The position numbers were made by a program, and so were the translations under genes. This document shows positions 53,320 to 62,555 of a stretch of 64,000 nucleotides of DNA, piece by piece. The number at the start of each line of letters is the position of its first letter. The stretch's first letter is position 1. The notes below the pieces were generated by a model that made no database searches, was not told where the DNA came from, and saw only the letters and a list, made by a program, of their open reading frames with translations. Source of the stretch: Lepidurus packardi (taxonomy: Eukaryota > Arthropoda > Branchiopoda > Notostraca > Triopsidae); assembly GCA_023053545.1 (NCBI GenBank), contig JAKZAN010000006.1, positions 11,229,412-11,293,411 on the forward strand, written 5' to 3'.

Positions 53320-54699
53320 CTACGAAATATCTTTACTGTTAATGGTCTTTATTTCATCATCGTATGTTGCCGACGCACGTGCCTCAAGCGTTTCCCCTTC
53401 GGCTGACAACGCAGTTCTCTGTTCCAAGTATTTATCTATCAAGTTCTTGATGATGGTTTTCTGCCACCCCAGGTCGTTAAGCTCCATGAAAGTACGAGAA
53501 TCAGTTAACGACGTTTTTCCAAGGACTTGGATGCAAATCATTGAGCCTACTTTTGCCAGTTTCGGAAATTTTGTGGCTGCCACCTCATTCCTCTCACGCA
53601 TTGTTCCGAATCCACCGTACGGGTCAGTTTTCGTATTAGGGAGTGTTAATTTCCCTAGCACAGATATAAACGCCGCCCATTCATCGGGAAACAAACCGTT
53701 AACTTTCTTCCATGGGAAATCTTTTACTCCTTTCATAGCTTCTACCAATGTGATAAGACTCGTCATCCCAAAGAACTTGCATTGGTTTACAAGGTTCCTA
53801 AGGCCTAAAATTTCGGGAGGAGATGATTTAACTAACTCCTCGATAACATCCCGCATATACATACGGGACTTACCTTGTCCGGTGTGGGCGAAAATGGTGG
53901 AAAAAACGGTAGGGTCAGCTGGCCAAGGGATATCAGATCGGGTAAGGTTACATTGTGCCACATACTTGTCAAATTTTCTACGGTTAGAAGACCCTGAGTA
54001 AATCAAGGAATACCATAAATAAAAAGTCGACGGTTTAACCCATAAAATCCGAGTTACGCGCTGATGCGCAGTCGAAGTTATTGTAAATACTGTAATATGA
54101 TTGAGAATTTCAGGCAGAGGAATGAGAGCAGCTAATACAGCATCTAGATCCGCATAAACGCCACAGTTTAGAGCTATATCCGAATTGGGAGGTGTTCGAT
54201 CGGCATCAGATTTTTTCGAATTGTTTAAGATCATGAGCGCCAGATCGGACGAGATACTAGTAGGAATCACTTTGCCATTCAAAGCTCGAGCGCCGTTCTT
54301 AATCGCATTGAACATTTTCATGATGTATGTTTGGGCTTCGATTTCGGCAAGGTAAACCATTCTATCAAAATGGACAGGGCCAGTATGTTCATAGTACCAA
54401 GCTACCGCCAGCTCGGCTTCTAACGGGGTTGCACCATATGTATATACGCAATTTAGCCAGGTATAGAAGGCTAACGCTAACGTTTGGTACAAAGTGTCCA
54501 TTTTGGTAAATGCAGGGACACCGAGGTGGTAAAGTGCAAAAGGAGTCTGAATCGCCTCCCCTACTATCATTCTTCTTAGATGCAAGGCTTTGGTCACTTG
54601 AACTGTGGCCCAGCGACCGGGAGTATAACCAGTTTCGTCCGGAGTTATCTCTTCTACTGACTCATTTCCAGATTTTAATTCTTCGATATCAGCCATCAT
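53320..54699 (-). CDS. Endogenous viral nucleoprotein-like gene, copy N1 (459 residues)
   Basis: A single intact frame with no introns, mostly alpha-helical in composition, no signal peptide. Landmarks: DETGYTPGRWATVQ near residue 19, TWLNCVYTYGATPLEAEL, KPSTFYLWYSLIYSGSSNRR, PPEILGLRNLVNQCKFFG, GLFPDEWAAF and GGFGTMRERNEVAATKFPKL. Size and overall pattern resemble nucleoproteins of non-segmented negative-strand RNA viruses (Mononegavirales or Jingchuvirales); such proteins coat viral RNA. I recognise this by resemblance only and cannot name the family. The start at 54699 has a Met-Met pair. Upstream lies a 61-bp leader, then the LTR of element E; downstream the untranslated region (53319-53182) ends in an AATAAA-containing joint to inverted pol. 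Copy N2 is similar in protein but clearly diverged in DNA. Confidence 0.5.
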   Translation of the reverse strand: MMADIEELKSGNESVEEITPDETGYTPGRWATVQVTKALHLRRMIVGEAIQTPFALYHLGVPAFTKMDTLYQTLALAFYTWLNCVYTYGATPLEAELAVAWYYEHTGPVHFDRMVYLAEIEAQTYIMKMFNAIKNGARALNGKVIPTSISSDLALMILNNSKKSDADRTPPNSDIALNCGVYADLDAVLAALIPLPEILNHITVFTITSTAHQRVTRILWVKPSTFYLWYSLIYSGSSNRRKFDKYVAQCNLTRSDIPWPADPTVFSTIFAHTGQGKSRMYMRDVIEELVKSSPPEILGLRNLVNQCKFFGMTSLITLVEAMKGVKDFPWKKVNGLFPDEWAAFISVLGKLTLPNTKTDPYGGFGTMRERNEVAATKFPKLAKVGSMICIQVLGKTSLTDSRTFMELNDLGWQKTIIKNLIDKYLEQRTALSAEGETLEARASATYDDEIKTINSKDIS

Positions 54700-54760
54700 T
54701 AAGACAAGGTTTTTTAATAAAAGAGAAAGGTTATGGGTTGTTGTCTACCGGAGGCAGAAT
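54700..54760 (-). other. Leader of N1 abutting an LTR
   Basis: 61 bases between the E-family LTR edge (54761) and the N1 start codon. It does not contain the tRNA-Gly primer site found beside the D LTR. It may be the 5' untranslated part of a viral mRNA. Confidence 0.4.
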
Positions 54761-55245
54761 TGTCACGTCTAAATCCGACAGGGCATCAAATCCGTCAGGA
54801 ATTAGAGTAATGTTCGGGAAAGGTGGATTTATAGAACTGTATTCGGGAAGATTACAGTGGTAAAGTTAAGAGGGACTATTTGTACAGAGAACAGGGGACT
54901 AGGACATAACAACACTACTCAAGACTCTACCCTTCGACTCTCTCTGACCCCCACTCTAGACTAACTAAACTCTTCTTGGCACAATTCGCCAAAGCTGAGC
55001 ATGCAATCCCACGTAGCTCCGGTGCTCTATCCGACACCATGTGCGTCAGCAGGATTGCAATTCGGCACATGGGGTCAGGGATCACCGAAGCTCCGTGCTA
55101 ACTAAGCTGCGAAGTTTAGCGAAAAGCGACACCATGTAGGTAACCCAGTACATGGGGTCAGGGATCAGCTTAGCTCTGGGCTAAGTTGGCTGCAAAGATT
55201 AGCAAAGCGTGAGAAAAACAAGCAATGCGAAATATAACCGTGACA
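54761..55245 (-). repeat. Element E 3' LTR, with internal duplication
   Basis: 485 bp, TGTCACG...CGTGACA. Longer than the D LTR because a segment with ACACCATGT and ACATGGGGTCAGGGATCA occurs twice (about 55036-55085 and 55128-55170). The polypurine tract is at 55246-55264. Confidence 0.85.
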
Positions 55246-55354
55246 TTACCCCCGGCCCGCTTTCGAACGTCCCGGTCGAAACAAGCGGACCCTAGTCAGC
55301 TACACCATCTAGGGGCAATGCCCGAAGGAGTTAGGCATAAGCTTACAAGCACTA

Positions 55355-55455
55355 ATAACGACACTCATAACGACAAGCATCACTAATACCGACAAGCATC
55401 TACACTAATAACGACACTAATAACGACACTAATAACGACAAGCATCTACACATAA
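55355..55455. repeat. Short tandem repeat in the element E 3' region
   Basis: The units CACTAATAACGA and CGACAAGCATC repeat about eight times just after env in the minus-strand direction. Confidence 0.75.
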
Positions 55456-55554
55456 TGGTCAATAATCAACTACGAATAACGCAGATTTCCGCCCCCGGGC
55501 AATTGCCAGTGGCGCGGTAGGTATTACCGATTGTTACACTTGCTTTCTTACTTC

Positions 55555-57579
55555 TTAAACACTAGCCTCTTCTAGGGCTACAGGGAAAGCGCCTCCATGG
55601 GCCCGCGCCTTCGCTTCGAGCACATGAACACGTCGTAAGAGCGTATCCAGATTGTAACTTGGTCGTTCAAACGCGGCGGGCCCCTGGAGGCGTAATGCGG
55701 ACTCCAGGTGCTCGACGCGTACCTGGAGGGCGTGGTCACGCCCGGTGGTGGCCCGCCACAGGAACCAGCTCAGGAGGGCACCGATTACTAACACTAGGGC
55801 TGTGAACGATCCCGAGATGGTGATTGTGGGATAGTTGATGTGATCCCACTCATCGGGGGTCCCCTTGAAGATGTTTTTGCGCTGCTCGCCGGCCTTCTGG
55901 AACGCGTCCCAAGTCGTTCTCCAACTGGCGGCTATGTCACCACTCTCCTTCTCTAGCGTCTTGATGTGGTCGGCTATTTTTGGATCCAACCAGGTAAGGT
56001 TGGCCGTGGGCAGATGTTGTTGGGTCAGGTTAATGGACAAAGCGGAAAGGGACCAAGCAGGCATGCGTGAAGTGAGGTTTGACTGCCCGAAAGAGTCCAA
56101 GGAGGCGGCCAAAATCCACTCTGGGCTGATGGCCAAGCATGCAACAGGTACCTCGATGATTCCTATCCCCTGGATTTTTATAGTTTTGGTCTTCCCTTCC
56201 CCATTCCCTTTTAGGTTTGGGTGGCAAGCAATTGTCACTCCAATGGCCTTACCGGTTGAGTACAACCATTTACGGGGCCCCACCCGGACCAAGGATGAAG
56301 CATCCGCCTTCCTAACCTCTTTTCGGCAAAACCGCTCCGTCTGGTTAGCCTCGTCTTTCATTAGGGCGGCCATACAGGAAGGTCCCGTAGCTGTTCGTCT
56401 GAACTCCCGGACTAGGGTGCATACCTTGATCTCGTAGGCCTTGCACGAGTCGATTTCGACCTGACTTAGTTCCACGTACATCTCTCTATCCCCGGAAACG
56501 GCCAAGTACTCGGGTAGGTCTAAGATTTCGCTCACGAAACTGCTATCAGGTATTGGGACGGGTACATGCAGAACGCGGAATAATTTAAGGTGGTACTGCG
56601 ATTCATACAAGGGGACCTCGATAAATAATCGTAACTTCCCTTGGTAGGCAGCGGAGTGGACGCGACACCGTTGGTAGATCGCCCAGAGACCACCCAGGTC
56701 TCCCACCGCGATCCCCACCCACCCCTTTGGCAAGGCGGCGTTAATTTTTACTAAAATCTCGGCAAAGTCAGTAGGGGGGACTAATAAGGGGGACAGCACC
56801 CCCGCTGCGGCGGCCACCATGCCATCGCTTAATGCGTTCAGATACGACTCGGCCCACGCAAGGGCCCCCTGTATGGCCCTTTCCCATATGTCGATGTGAA
56901 TGTCGAAGAGCCATGCTTCGTGATTATCCCTAAACTGAGCTCTCACTACTTCCTGGGAAAGCCGGAGTCCCGCCTCCAGTCCTTGGTAACCTTGGCTAAG
57001 CTTCTGCAGGATCTCGAAGTTCTTTTGGGTTCTCCAAAAAGTGCTGTTAATTAGGGTTGCCTGGTCGGTCACTAGGTGGCTCACAAGGTCTTCCTTTTTA
57101 TTTATTTCGGTTAGCCGGCGGTTAATGACCTCGAGGTCCCCATGCGAGGCTGTCCCGAAAAGCCATTTCAGCGCCTCGCCCCCGGCATCTATAAGGCCTC
57201 TCTTGTTACGTCCCGTAGCCGGATTACTGGTCAACCGCTCTAGCGCTACTGACCGGAGTTGGAGTTCAGTCAGGTGCTTGCGGTAACTTTCTATATCCCT
57301 CTGGACTCGGGTGTGCAAGTCGTGCATAACCCCTTGGTTATGGGTGAATTGGTCTGCATAACGTCTCTCGATCCATAGGGCCTCGCCAGTTTTCACCAGC
57401 AGCTGGTTCAGCGGGTTTGGATCTACATCGGTGACCATGACCCACCTCGCTCCCGCGAAGATGACCTGGCCCTCATCTACAAAGTAGACGCCCTCGTGCA
57501 CTCCTCCGTCCTGCACTGCGCCTAGAACGCCCCCGCAGAGGGGCAACACGAATAGCACCATCCACCAGATCACGCGCAT
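55555..57579 (-). CDS. env: Element E envelope glycoprotein, baculovirus F-like
   Basis: Same architecture as D env: signal peptide (MRVIWWMVLFVLPLCGG), furin-type site RNKR before GLIDAGGEALKWLFGT, and a transmembrane segment (FTALVLVIGALLSWFLW). I place the start at 57579, matching D; the frame is open to an earlier Met at 57669 but that region lies before the likely splice acceptor. Most of the protein is nearly identical to D, whereas the last 100 residues, including membrane span and tail, differ clearly. This abrupt change suggests recombination between two lineages. The frame is intact even though the element is otherwise defective. Confidence 0.87.
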   Translation of the reverse strand: MRVIWWMVLFVLPLCGGVLGAVQDGGVHEGVYFVDEGQVIFAGARWVMVTDVDPNPLNQLLVKTGEALWIERRYADQFTHNQGVMHDLHTRVQRDIESYRKHLTELQLRSVALERLTSNPATGRNKRGLIDAGGEALKWLFGTASHGDLEVINRRLTEINKKEDLVSHLVTDQATLINSTFWRTQKNFEILQKLSQGYQGLEAGLRLSQEVVRAQFRDNHEAWLFDIHIDIWERAIQGALAWAESYLNALSDGMVAAAAGVLSPLLVPPTDFAEILVKINAALPKGWVGIAVGDLGGLWAIYQRCRVHSAAYQGKLRLFIEVPLYESQYHLKLFRVLHVPVPIPDSSFVSEILDLPEYLAVSGDREMYVELSQVEIDSCKAYEIKVCTLVREFRRTATGPSCMAALMKDEANQTERFCRKEVRKADASSLVRVGPRKWLYSTGKAIGVTIACHPNLKGNGEGKTKTIKIQGIGIIEVPVACLAISPEWILAASLDSFGQSNLTSRMPAWSLSALSINLTQQHLPTANLTWLDPKIADHIKTLEKESGDIAASWRTTWDAFQKAGEQRKNIFKGTPDEWDHINYPTITISGSFTALVLVIGALLSWFLWRATTGRDHALQVRVEHLESALRLQGPAAFERPSYNLDTLLRRVHVLEAKARAHGGAFPVALEEASV

Positions 57580-57721
57580 ACCTGTGTGTTGAAAATTTGC
57601 GTTAGAAAGTGACTGGCAAGAAACTGGGGAGAAAACGACATCGTGTAACTGCGGCTTCCCCTGAGCCACTCGTGTATTTTTGATACAGTTTTTAGGGAAG
57701 GGGAGGACGGGTTAGGGGGGT

Positions 57722-58006
57722 CTAAGACCCCACGTCATCTTCGGGCTGACTCCTCCTCCAGCAGCACCCTAGTACGGTCCTTACCACCCGTCGGCTCCTC
57801 TCAAGCCGTGCGACCCTGGCTTCCCGCGACGCCAACTGCCCCATCACTCGGCGGGCAATCTCAACAACTTGGGCAAGTTCGCTACTGGCCGCCCCATCTC
57901 GCGAAGCTTGACTCACCCCTAGACGGTCCAGAGCCTCCTGAACGGCTTCGAGCCGGGCCTCGGCGCGTCGCCAAGTCTCCTGGAGGGTTTCCTCCATCTC
58001 CCCCAA
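57722..58006 (-). CDS. Element E accessory coiled-coil ORF, truncated by the N2 insert
   Basis: 94 residues of mostly heptad-like helix (TLQETWRRAEARLEAVQEAL) ending CCWRRSQPEDDVGS. The first Met lies directly beside the poly(A) of the inserted sequence (58012-58038), so the native N terminus is lost. It occupies the same place as the D accessory ORF but I see no convincing sequence similarity. Confidence 0.55.
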   Translation of the reverse strand: MGEMEETLQETWRRAEARLEAVQEALDRLGVSQASRDGAASSELAQVVEIARRVMGQLASREARVARLERSRRVVRTVLGCCWRRSQPEDDVGS

Positions 58007-58011
58007 CCTTG

Positions 58012-58038
58012 TTTTTTTTTTTTTTTTTTTTTTTTTTT
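58012..58038 (-). other. Poly(A) tract ending the captured nucleoprotein transcript
   Basis: 27 T on the plus strand, thus 27 A on the minus strand, right after the downstream sequence of N2. It marks the 3' end of a polyadenylated RNA copied into DNA. Confidence 0.85.
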
Positions 58039-58047
58039 GGATTTAAA

Positions 58048-58092
58048 CTACTGATCGTCGTCCTCGTGATCGGGATTGTAAAGATGAGCCAT
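58048..58092 (-). CDS. Very short ORF between N2 and its poly(A)
   Basis: ATG at 58092, 14 codons (MAHLYNPDHEDDDQ) and TAG. It could be the start of a second viral gene cut short, or a chance frame. It shows that the captured RNA extends about 165 bases past the N2 stop. Confidence 0.25.
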   Translation of the reverse strand: MAHLYNPDHEDDDQ

Positions 58093-58146
58093 AACCGCGT
58101 TTTTAACTAAAGGAAATTTTATTGGTGGTTGTAAGGGTGGATTAGC

Positions 58147-58161
58147 ACCTGCCTAACAGGT
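58147..58161 (-). promoter_or_regulatory. Conserved small hairpin downstream of N2
   Basis: ACCTG-CCTAA-CAGGT, matching the N1 hairpin in the stem but not in the loop. Confidence 0.4.
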
Positions 58162-58215
58162 TCCCGTAGGTTCTTTTACCCCCATTACATAGTTCTCTCA
58201 CCTTATTTTAACCCC

Positions 58216-59538
58216 TCATGAAATATCCTTTCCATCAACACTGATCATCTCGTCATTGTAAGTCAGTGATGCACGTGCGTCGAGCGTGTCACCGTCTGCA
58301 GCTAGTGCGGCTCGGTGTTCCAAATACTTATCGATTAAATTCTGAACGATTGTCCTTTGCCACCCAATATCATTGAAATCCATGAAAGTCCTTGATTCCG
58401 CCAGGGATGATTTACCCAGAATTTTGATACAAACCATTGATCCCACCTTCGCCAATTTTGGGAACTTGGTCGCAGCTACCTCATTTCGCTCCCTCATTGT
58501 ACCGAAGCCCCCATAAGGATCAATCTTGTTATCAGGAAGAGTTAGCTTGTCAAGGACGACCATAAATGATGCCCATTCATCTGGAAACAGTCCATTAATT
58601 TTCTTCCAGGGAAAATCTCGGACACCTTTCATGGCCTCCAATAAGGTTATCACACTTGTCATTCCAAAGAACTTACACTGGTTCACCAGATTCCTCAGCC
58701 CGAGAATTTCAGGTGGTGATGATCTAATTAGTTCTTCTATAGCATCACGCATGTAGAGTCTTGATTTTCCCTGACCAGTATGAGCGTAAATGGTTGAAAA
58801 TACAGTGGGATCAGCAGGCCATGGAATGTCCGCCCTCGTGAGGTTACACTGGGATACGTATTTGTCGAATTTTTTACGATTGGAAGAGCCTGAATAAATC
58901 AGTGCGTACCACAGGTAGAAGGTGGATGGTTTCACCCACAGTATTTTCGTTATACGTTGATGAGCCGTGGATGTTATAGTAAACACTGTGATGTGGTTCA
59001 ATATTTCAGCAAGAGGGATAGCTGTTCCCAGCACGGCATCTATATCAGCATAGGTTCCACAGTCTAGGGCTAAATCAGAGTCAGGGGGAGTCCTTTCCGC
59101 TGCAGATTTGCAGGAGTTATTGAGGATCATTAATGCCAGGTCAGAGGAGATGTTAGTCGGGATGGTTTTTCCGTTAAGTGCTCTGACTCCGTTCTTTATG
59201 GCATTGAACATCTTAGTGATATATTCACGAGCTGCTGCTTGTGACAAATACACCATTCGGTCGTAGTGAACAGGCCCGGTGTGCTCATAGAACCAGGCTA
59301 CAGCAAGTTCTGCCTCAAGAGGGGATGCCCCATATGTATACACACAGTTAAGCCATGTATAGAATGCCAACGCAAGAGTCTGGTACAACGTTGTCATCTC
59401 CGTAAAATCATCAAGACCAAGATGGTAGAGCGCAGATGGTGTTTGAATAGCTTCTCCAACTATCATTCGTCGAAAATGTTGCGCCTTAGTGATCTGTACA
59501 GTTGCCCAACGCCCGGGCGTGTACCCTGTTTCATCCAC
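58216..59538 (-). CDS. Endogenous viral nucleoprotein-like gene, copy N2 (440 residues)
   Basis: Intact frame from its first Met to the TGA, collinear with N1 from DETGYTPGRWATVQ to the KDIS end. The two proteins are alike through almost every segment (KPSTFYLWYALIYSGSSNRK, GLFPDEWASF, GGFGTMRERNEVAATKFPKL), while the DNA differs at many third positions. The first 18 or so residues of N1 are missing here: the frame is open 5' of the Met for a few codons and then joins D-family pol sequence near 59552. Downstream are shared untranslated sequence, the short ORF at 58092 and the poly(A). As for N1, assignment to a negative-strand RNA virus is by resemblance. The intact frame suggests a recent capture or selection in the host. 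Confidence 0.5.
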   Translation of the reverse strand: MDETGYTPGRWATVQITKAQHFRRMIVGEAIQTPSALYHLGLDDFTEMTTLYQTLALAFYTWLNCVYTYGASPLEAELAVAWFYEHTGPVHYDRMVYLSQAAAREYITKMFNAIKNGVRALNGKTIPTNISSDLALMILNNSCKSAAERTPPDSDLALDCGTYADIDAVLGTAIPLAEILNHITVFTITSTAHQRITKILWVKPSTFYLWYALIYSGSSNRKKFDKYVSQCNLTRADIPWPADPTVFSTIYAHTGQGKSRLYMRDAIEELIRSSPPEILGLRNLVNQCKFFGMTSVITLLEAMKGVRDFPWKKINGLFPDEWASFMVVLDKLTLPDNKIDPYGGFGTMRERNEVAATKFPKLAKVGSMVCIKILGKSSLAESRTFMDFNDIGWQRTIVQNLIDKYLEHRAALAADGDTLDARASLTYNDEMISVDGKDIS

Positions 59539-59552
59539 TTCTACGCCCTCTC

Positions 59553-62288
59553 GTTCATCGTGTATTGGGCGACTTTACGTTTTTCTGTAGCTTTTGGGTT
59601 AACTGTCTCCAAGATGGTGATAAGCCTTTCCCATCTGGGATCTACCCGTTGCTCTTTTTCAACATCAGCTAAAAGTGTGTCAACTGCGTGAACAGCAATC
59701 CCAAACACTACCGGGCCGTTGTCGTCGCCTTCTCCAGCTGGGGGGTCAACGGGGTTGCGTGACAGAGGGTCAGCATCATTATGAACCCTCCCACTCCGAT
59801 GTACGATTTGAAACTCGTATTCCATCAGAGCGAGGGCCCACCTAGCTAACCGCCCTGTGGACTCCCGTTTGGTCATTAGCCAACACAATGCGTGATGGTC
59901 TGTGACAGCTTTAAAAGGTTTACCCCAAACATACGGCCTAAATTTCTTTACGGCCCATACGAGAGCTAAGCATTATTTCTCGGTGGTGGAATAATTCCGT
60001 TCACTTTTATTAAGGAGCCGGCTCGCATAAGCGATAACCCGCTCTTCGCCCTCTTGGCGCTGTGCCAGAACCGCTCCTATGCCAAAATCACATGCGTCAG
60101 GATGGATCTCAAATTCACCATCCAACTCTGGGTGAGCTAGAATAGGCGCCGAAACAAGAGCTTGCTTGAGGTCTTCAAAAGCAGACTGTTGCTCGACACC
60201 CCATGCAAATGGTGTATTTAATTTTGTAAGCCTGGAGAGAGGTTCGGCCCTAGCTGAAAAATCTTTCACGAATTTTCTGTAGTACGAGCATAGGCTCGTG
60301 AAACTACGAACCGCCGTAAGATTTGCCGGCGTTGGAAAGTCCGTGACGGCTGTTAATTTACTGTCATCCGGCCTAATACCCTCCTGGTCCACTATGTGCC
60401 CAAGCACCTGAACAGTTTCGCAGCCAAAGTGACATTTGCTGGGTTTTAACTTCAGTCCTGCTTTACCTAGACATGCCAAAATGGCGTCAACATCGGCCAC
60501 ATGCTTCTCGAAGGTTTTGGAGAAAATAACGACATCATCAAGGTAGATTAGACAAATTTGCCACTTAAAACCTGCTAAAATAACGTCCATCATCCTTTGA
60601 AAGGTGGCTGGAGCGTTACAAAGCCCAAATGGCATTTTCGTAAACTGGTATAGACCATCCGGTGTTATAAATGCCGTTTTCTCCCTGTCTTGGTCCTTTA
60701 CTCCTACTTGCCAATAACCTGACATAAGGTCCAAGGTGCTGAAAAATTTCGAACCTTGCATGGAGTCCAATGCGTCATCCGTCCTGGGCAAGGGATAAAC
60801 GTCCTTGATCGTGACGGAATTTAGCTTACGATAATCTACGCAAAAGCGCCAACTACCGTCTTTCTTCTTGACCAACACAACGGGGGAGGACCATGGACTG
60901 TTTGATGGTTCTACCACCCCTGCTTCTATCATCTCCTCCACCTGCTGCCTAATCAGCTCTTTTTCCCTGTAGGCGCTGCGGTAGGGAACCTGCGAAACGG
61001 GATTTGCGTTACCCGTATCTATTCCATGTTCTACCACGTTGGACGCACCTAGATCCTCTGAACCCCTTGCAAAGCACATGCGATGCTTACTCAGCACTTC
61101 TCTCAGCGCTTTCCTTTGATTATCGTCTAATCGATCAGATATACAGCTATCCAGGGTCTCGTCAGTAACTGCTCCTTTCTCTACTTCAACTATGTGGGGT
61201 ACCTGGTCTTCAACACTGCCTAAAACTGTCCCCGCAGCCACCCATTGGGCCTCCGGACTAAAGTTTACAAGCATTACCAGACCGTACCCACCCTGAAAGG
61301 TAGTTATGCTTCGACCTAAGCTAATCCCTTTTTCGATTAATAATCGCTTCTCGGGTTCTACTAGGAAATCTTGAGCTTCGTCTTTAGACGGCGGTGTTAG
61401 TTTACGCTCGCTCCATTTGTCTGAACCCTGGTTCGCAAGGTTGACGTGAATGGGCATTCCCGATCGCGGGGGAATTTTGTGGGCCTGCAAGGAGACTAAC
61501 CTAAGCGGCCTACCTTGCTTCTTTTGACTTTTTCCTTTCGTGGCCAGCAACAGGCAACTAAAAGGATTATCGATCTCGCTGACCGTGTCACGGTCGTTTC
61601 CAGCTTTCTCGGTTGTCAGGATAGGTTTACACTCGGGACTTTCTTTATGGATTTCTAAGGGAACTTCACAACAATCTGCGCCTCCTGGGTCCCATGACTC
61701 GTCCTGACCTAGCTTTGCCTCGTGGCACTCTACATTCCCCACCGCAAGCTCGTGGGGATCCTCTTTCTCGGTAGAACCAGTGCTTTTGGTTTCGCCCTCG
61801 GCGGATGTTAACACGGAACTAGTGGGAAAATTCGAATTCGCGCCTTGGTTTCCCGTTTTCGTGGGAGGGGCAACTAGCAGAGCTCCGTTGACTGCCTCGC
61901 GGGGAGATCCCTGGAAAAGAAAAATGCACATGGAACGCAAGAAGGGTGGCACTAGAGAGAGAGGTGTAGAATGTCTTCCCCTCTCTTCTTGGTATTTAGC
62001 TACTAGAGACATAGATACGGGTAAGCTCTCCGTTACATCAGTATCTCGCCGTATCTCCAGAGGAATGCCCCAACTACCTTTATCAGTGCTCGCGCCCATA
62101 CGCGCCTCACTAGGGGAGGTGATTTCCCGTTGTTCCTTTATCGCGCATACCACGGTGTTAAGCTCGCTAGCTACATCCTGAATCTGCCTAACGAAGGTCA
62201 GGGCCTCCTCACAAACGGTATCGCGTGCAAATTCCTCGTGGCGTATCTCAGCTTGCCCTGCGGGGGTTTCCCGTGGGGCACTCATGCC
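59553..62288 (-). pseudogene. pol: Element E pol, truncated at both ends
   Basis: Closely matches D pol from the linker (SAPRETPAGQAEIRHEE, 62288) through reverse transcriptase (YLDDVVIFSKTF) and RNase H to KVAQYTMNE, just before the integrase. One in-frame TAA at 59975-59973 replaces the Glu of TEKECLALVWA in RNase H. A 64-base-scale gap in the linker relative to D lies near 61590. Protease and integrase are absent, so it cannot act alone. Confidence 0.9.
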
Positions 62289-62315
62289 AGTAGTATAGGT
62301 ACCACCCATACTACT
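62289..62315. repeat. Near-perfect hairpin at the element E breakpoint
   Basis: AGTAGTAT and ATACTACT arms with GG/CC pairs enclose a TACCA loop. It starts at the first base where similarity to D pol ends. Confidence 0.7.
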
Positions 62316-62330
62316 GCCACCTCCATTACT

Positions 62331-62430
62331 GCTGCACCAATAGGAAGCCTCCATTTCTCCCAAGCCCCGCCCCTTTTATGGCTGCACCAATAGGATGCCT
62401 TCATTTCTCCCCTAGTCCCCGCCCTGACGC
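62331..62430. repeat. Direct repeat with CCAAT and GC-rich boxes
   Basis: GCTGCACCAATAGGA(A/T)GCC followed by TTCATTTCTCCC-like and CCCCGCCC sequence occurs twice, about 50 bases apart. It could be a promoter, but no transcript start or clear gene follows closely. Confidence 0.5.
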
Positions 62431-62555
62431 CTGCGCAGTATGGTTTGACAACACCTAGTTTCTAGCGTTTCCGCCACTTTCACGATGGCGCTGTCCTCAC
62501 AATTGAGCAGCTCTCGTGTCGACAACAGTGTCCTCCGCAAACAAACTTAATTACC

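Larger units (their letters stand above)
54761..62288 (-). mobile_element. D-family Gypsy element E, 5'-truncated, with captured nucleoprotein gene
   Basis: On the minus strand: truncated pol (from 62288), nucleoprotein-like insert N2 with poly(A), remnant of an accessory ORF, env, polypurine tract, 3' LTR. Gag, the protease and most of the pol linker are lost at 62288, and the integrase is missing at the N2 joint. Remaining parts are close to D. No second LTR or target duplication is seen in the window for this element. Confidence 0.82.

Noticed and set aside
54700-55245. LTR at 54761-55245 as the 5' LTR of element F
   Set aside because: The primer-site position beside it lacks a TGG-starting sequence, while its other side has the polypurine tract, so it is the 3' LTR of E. 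A shared role cannot be excluded.
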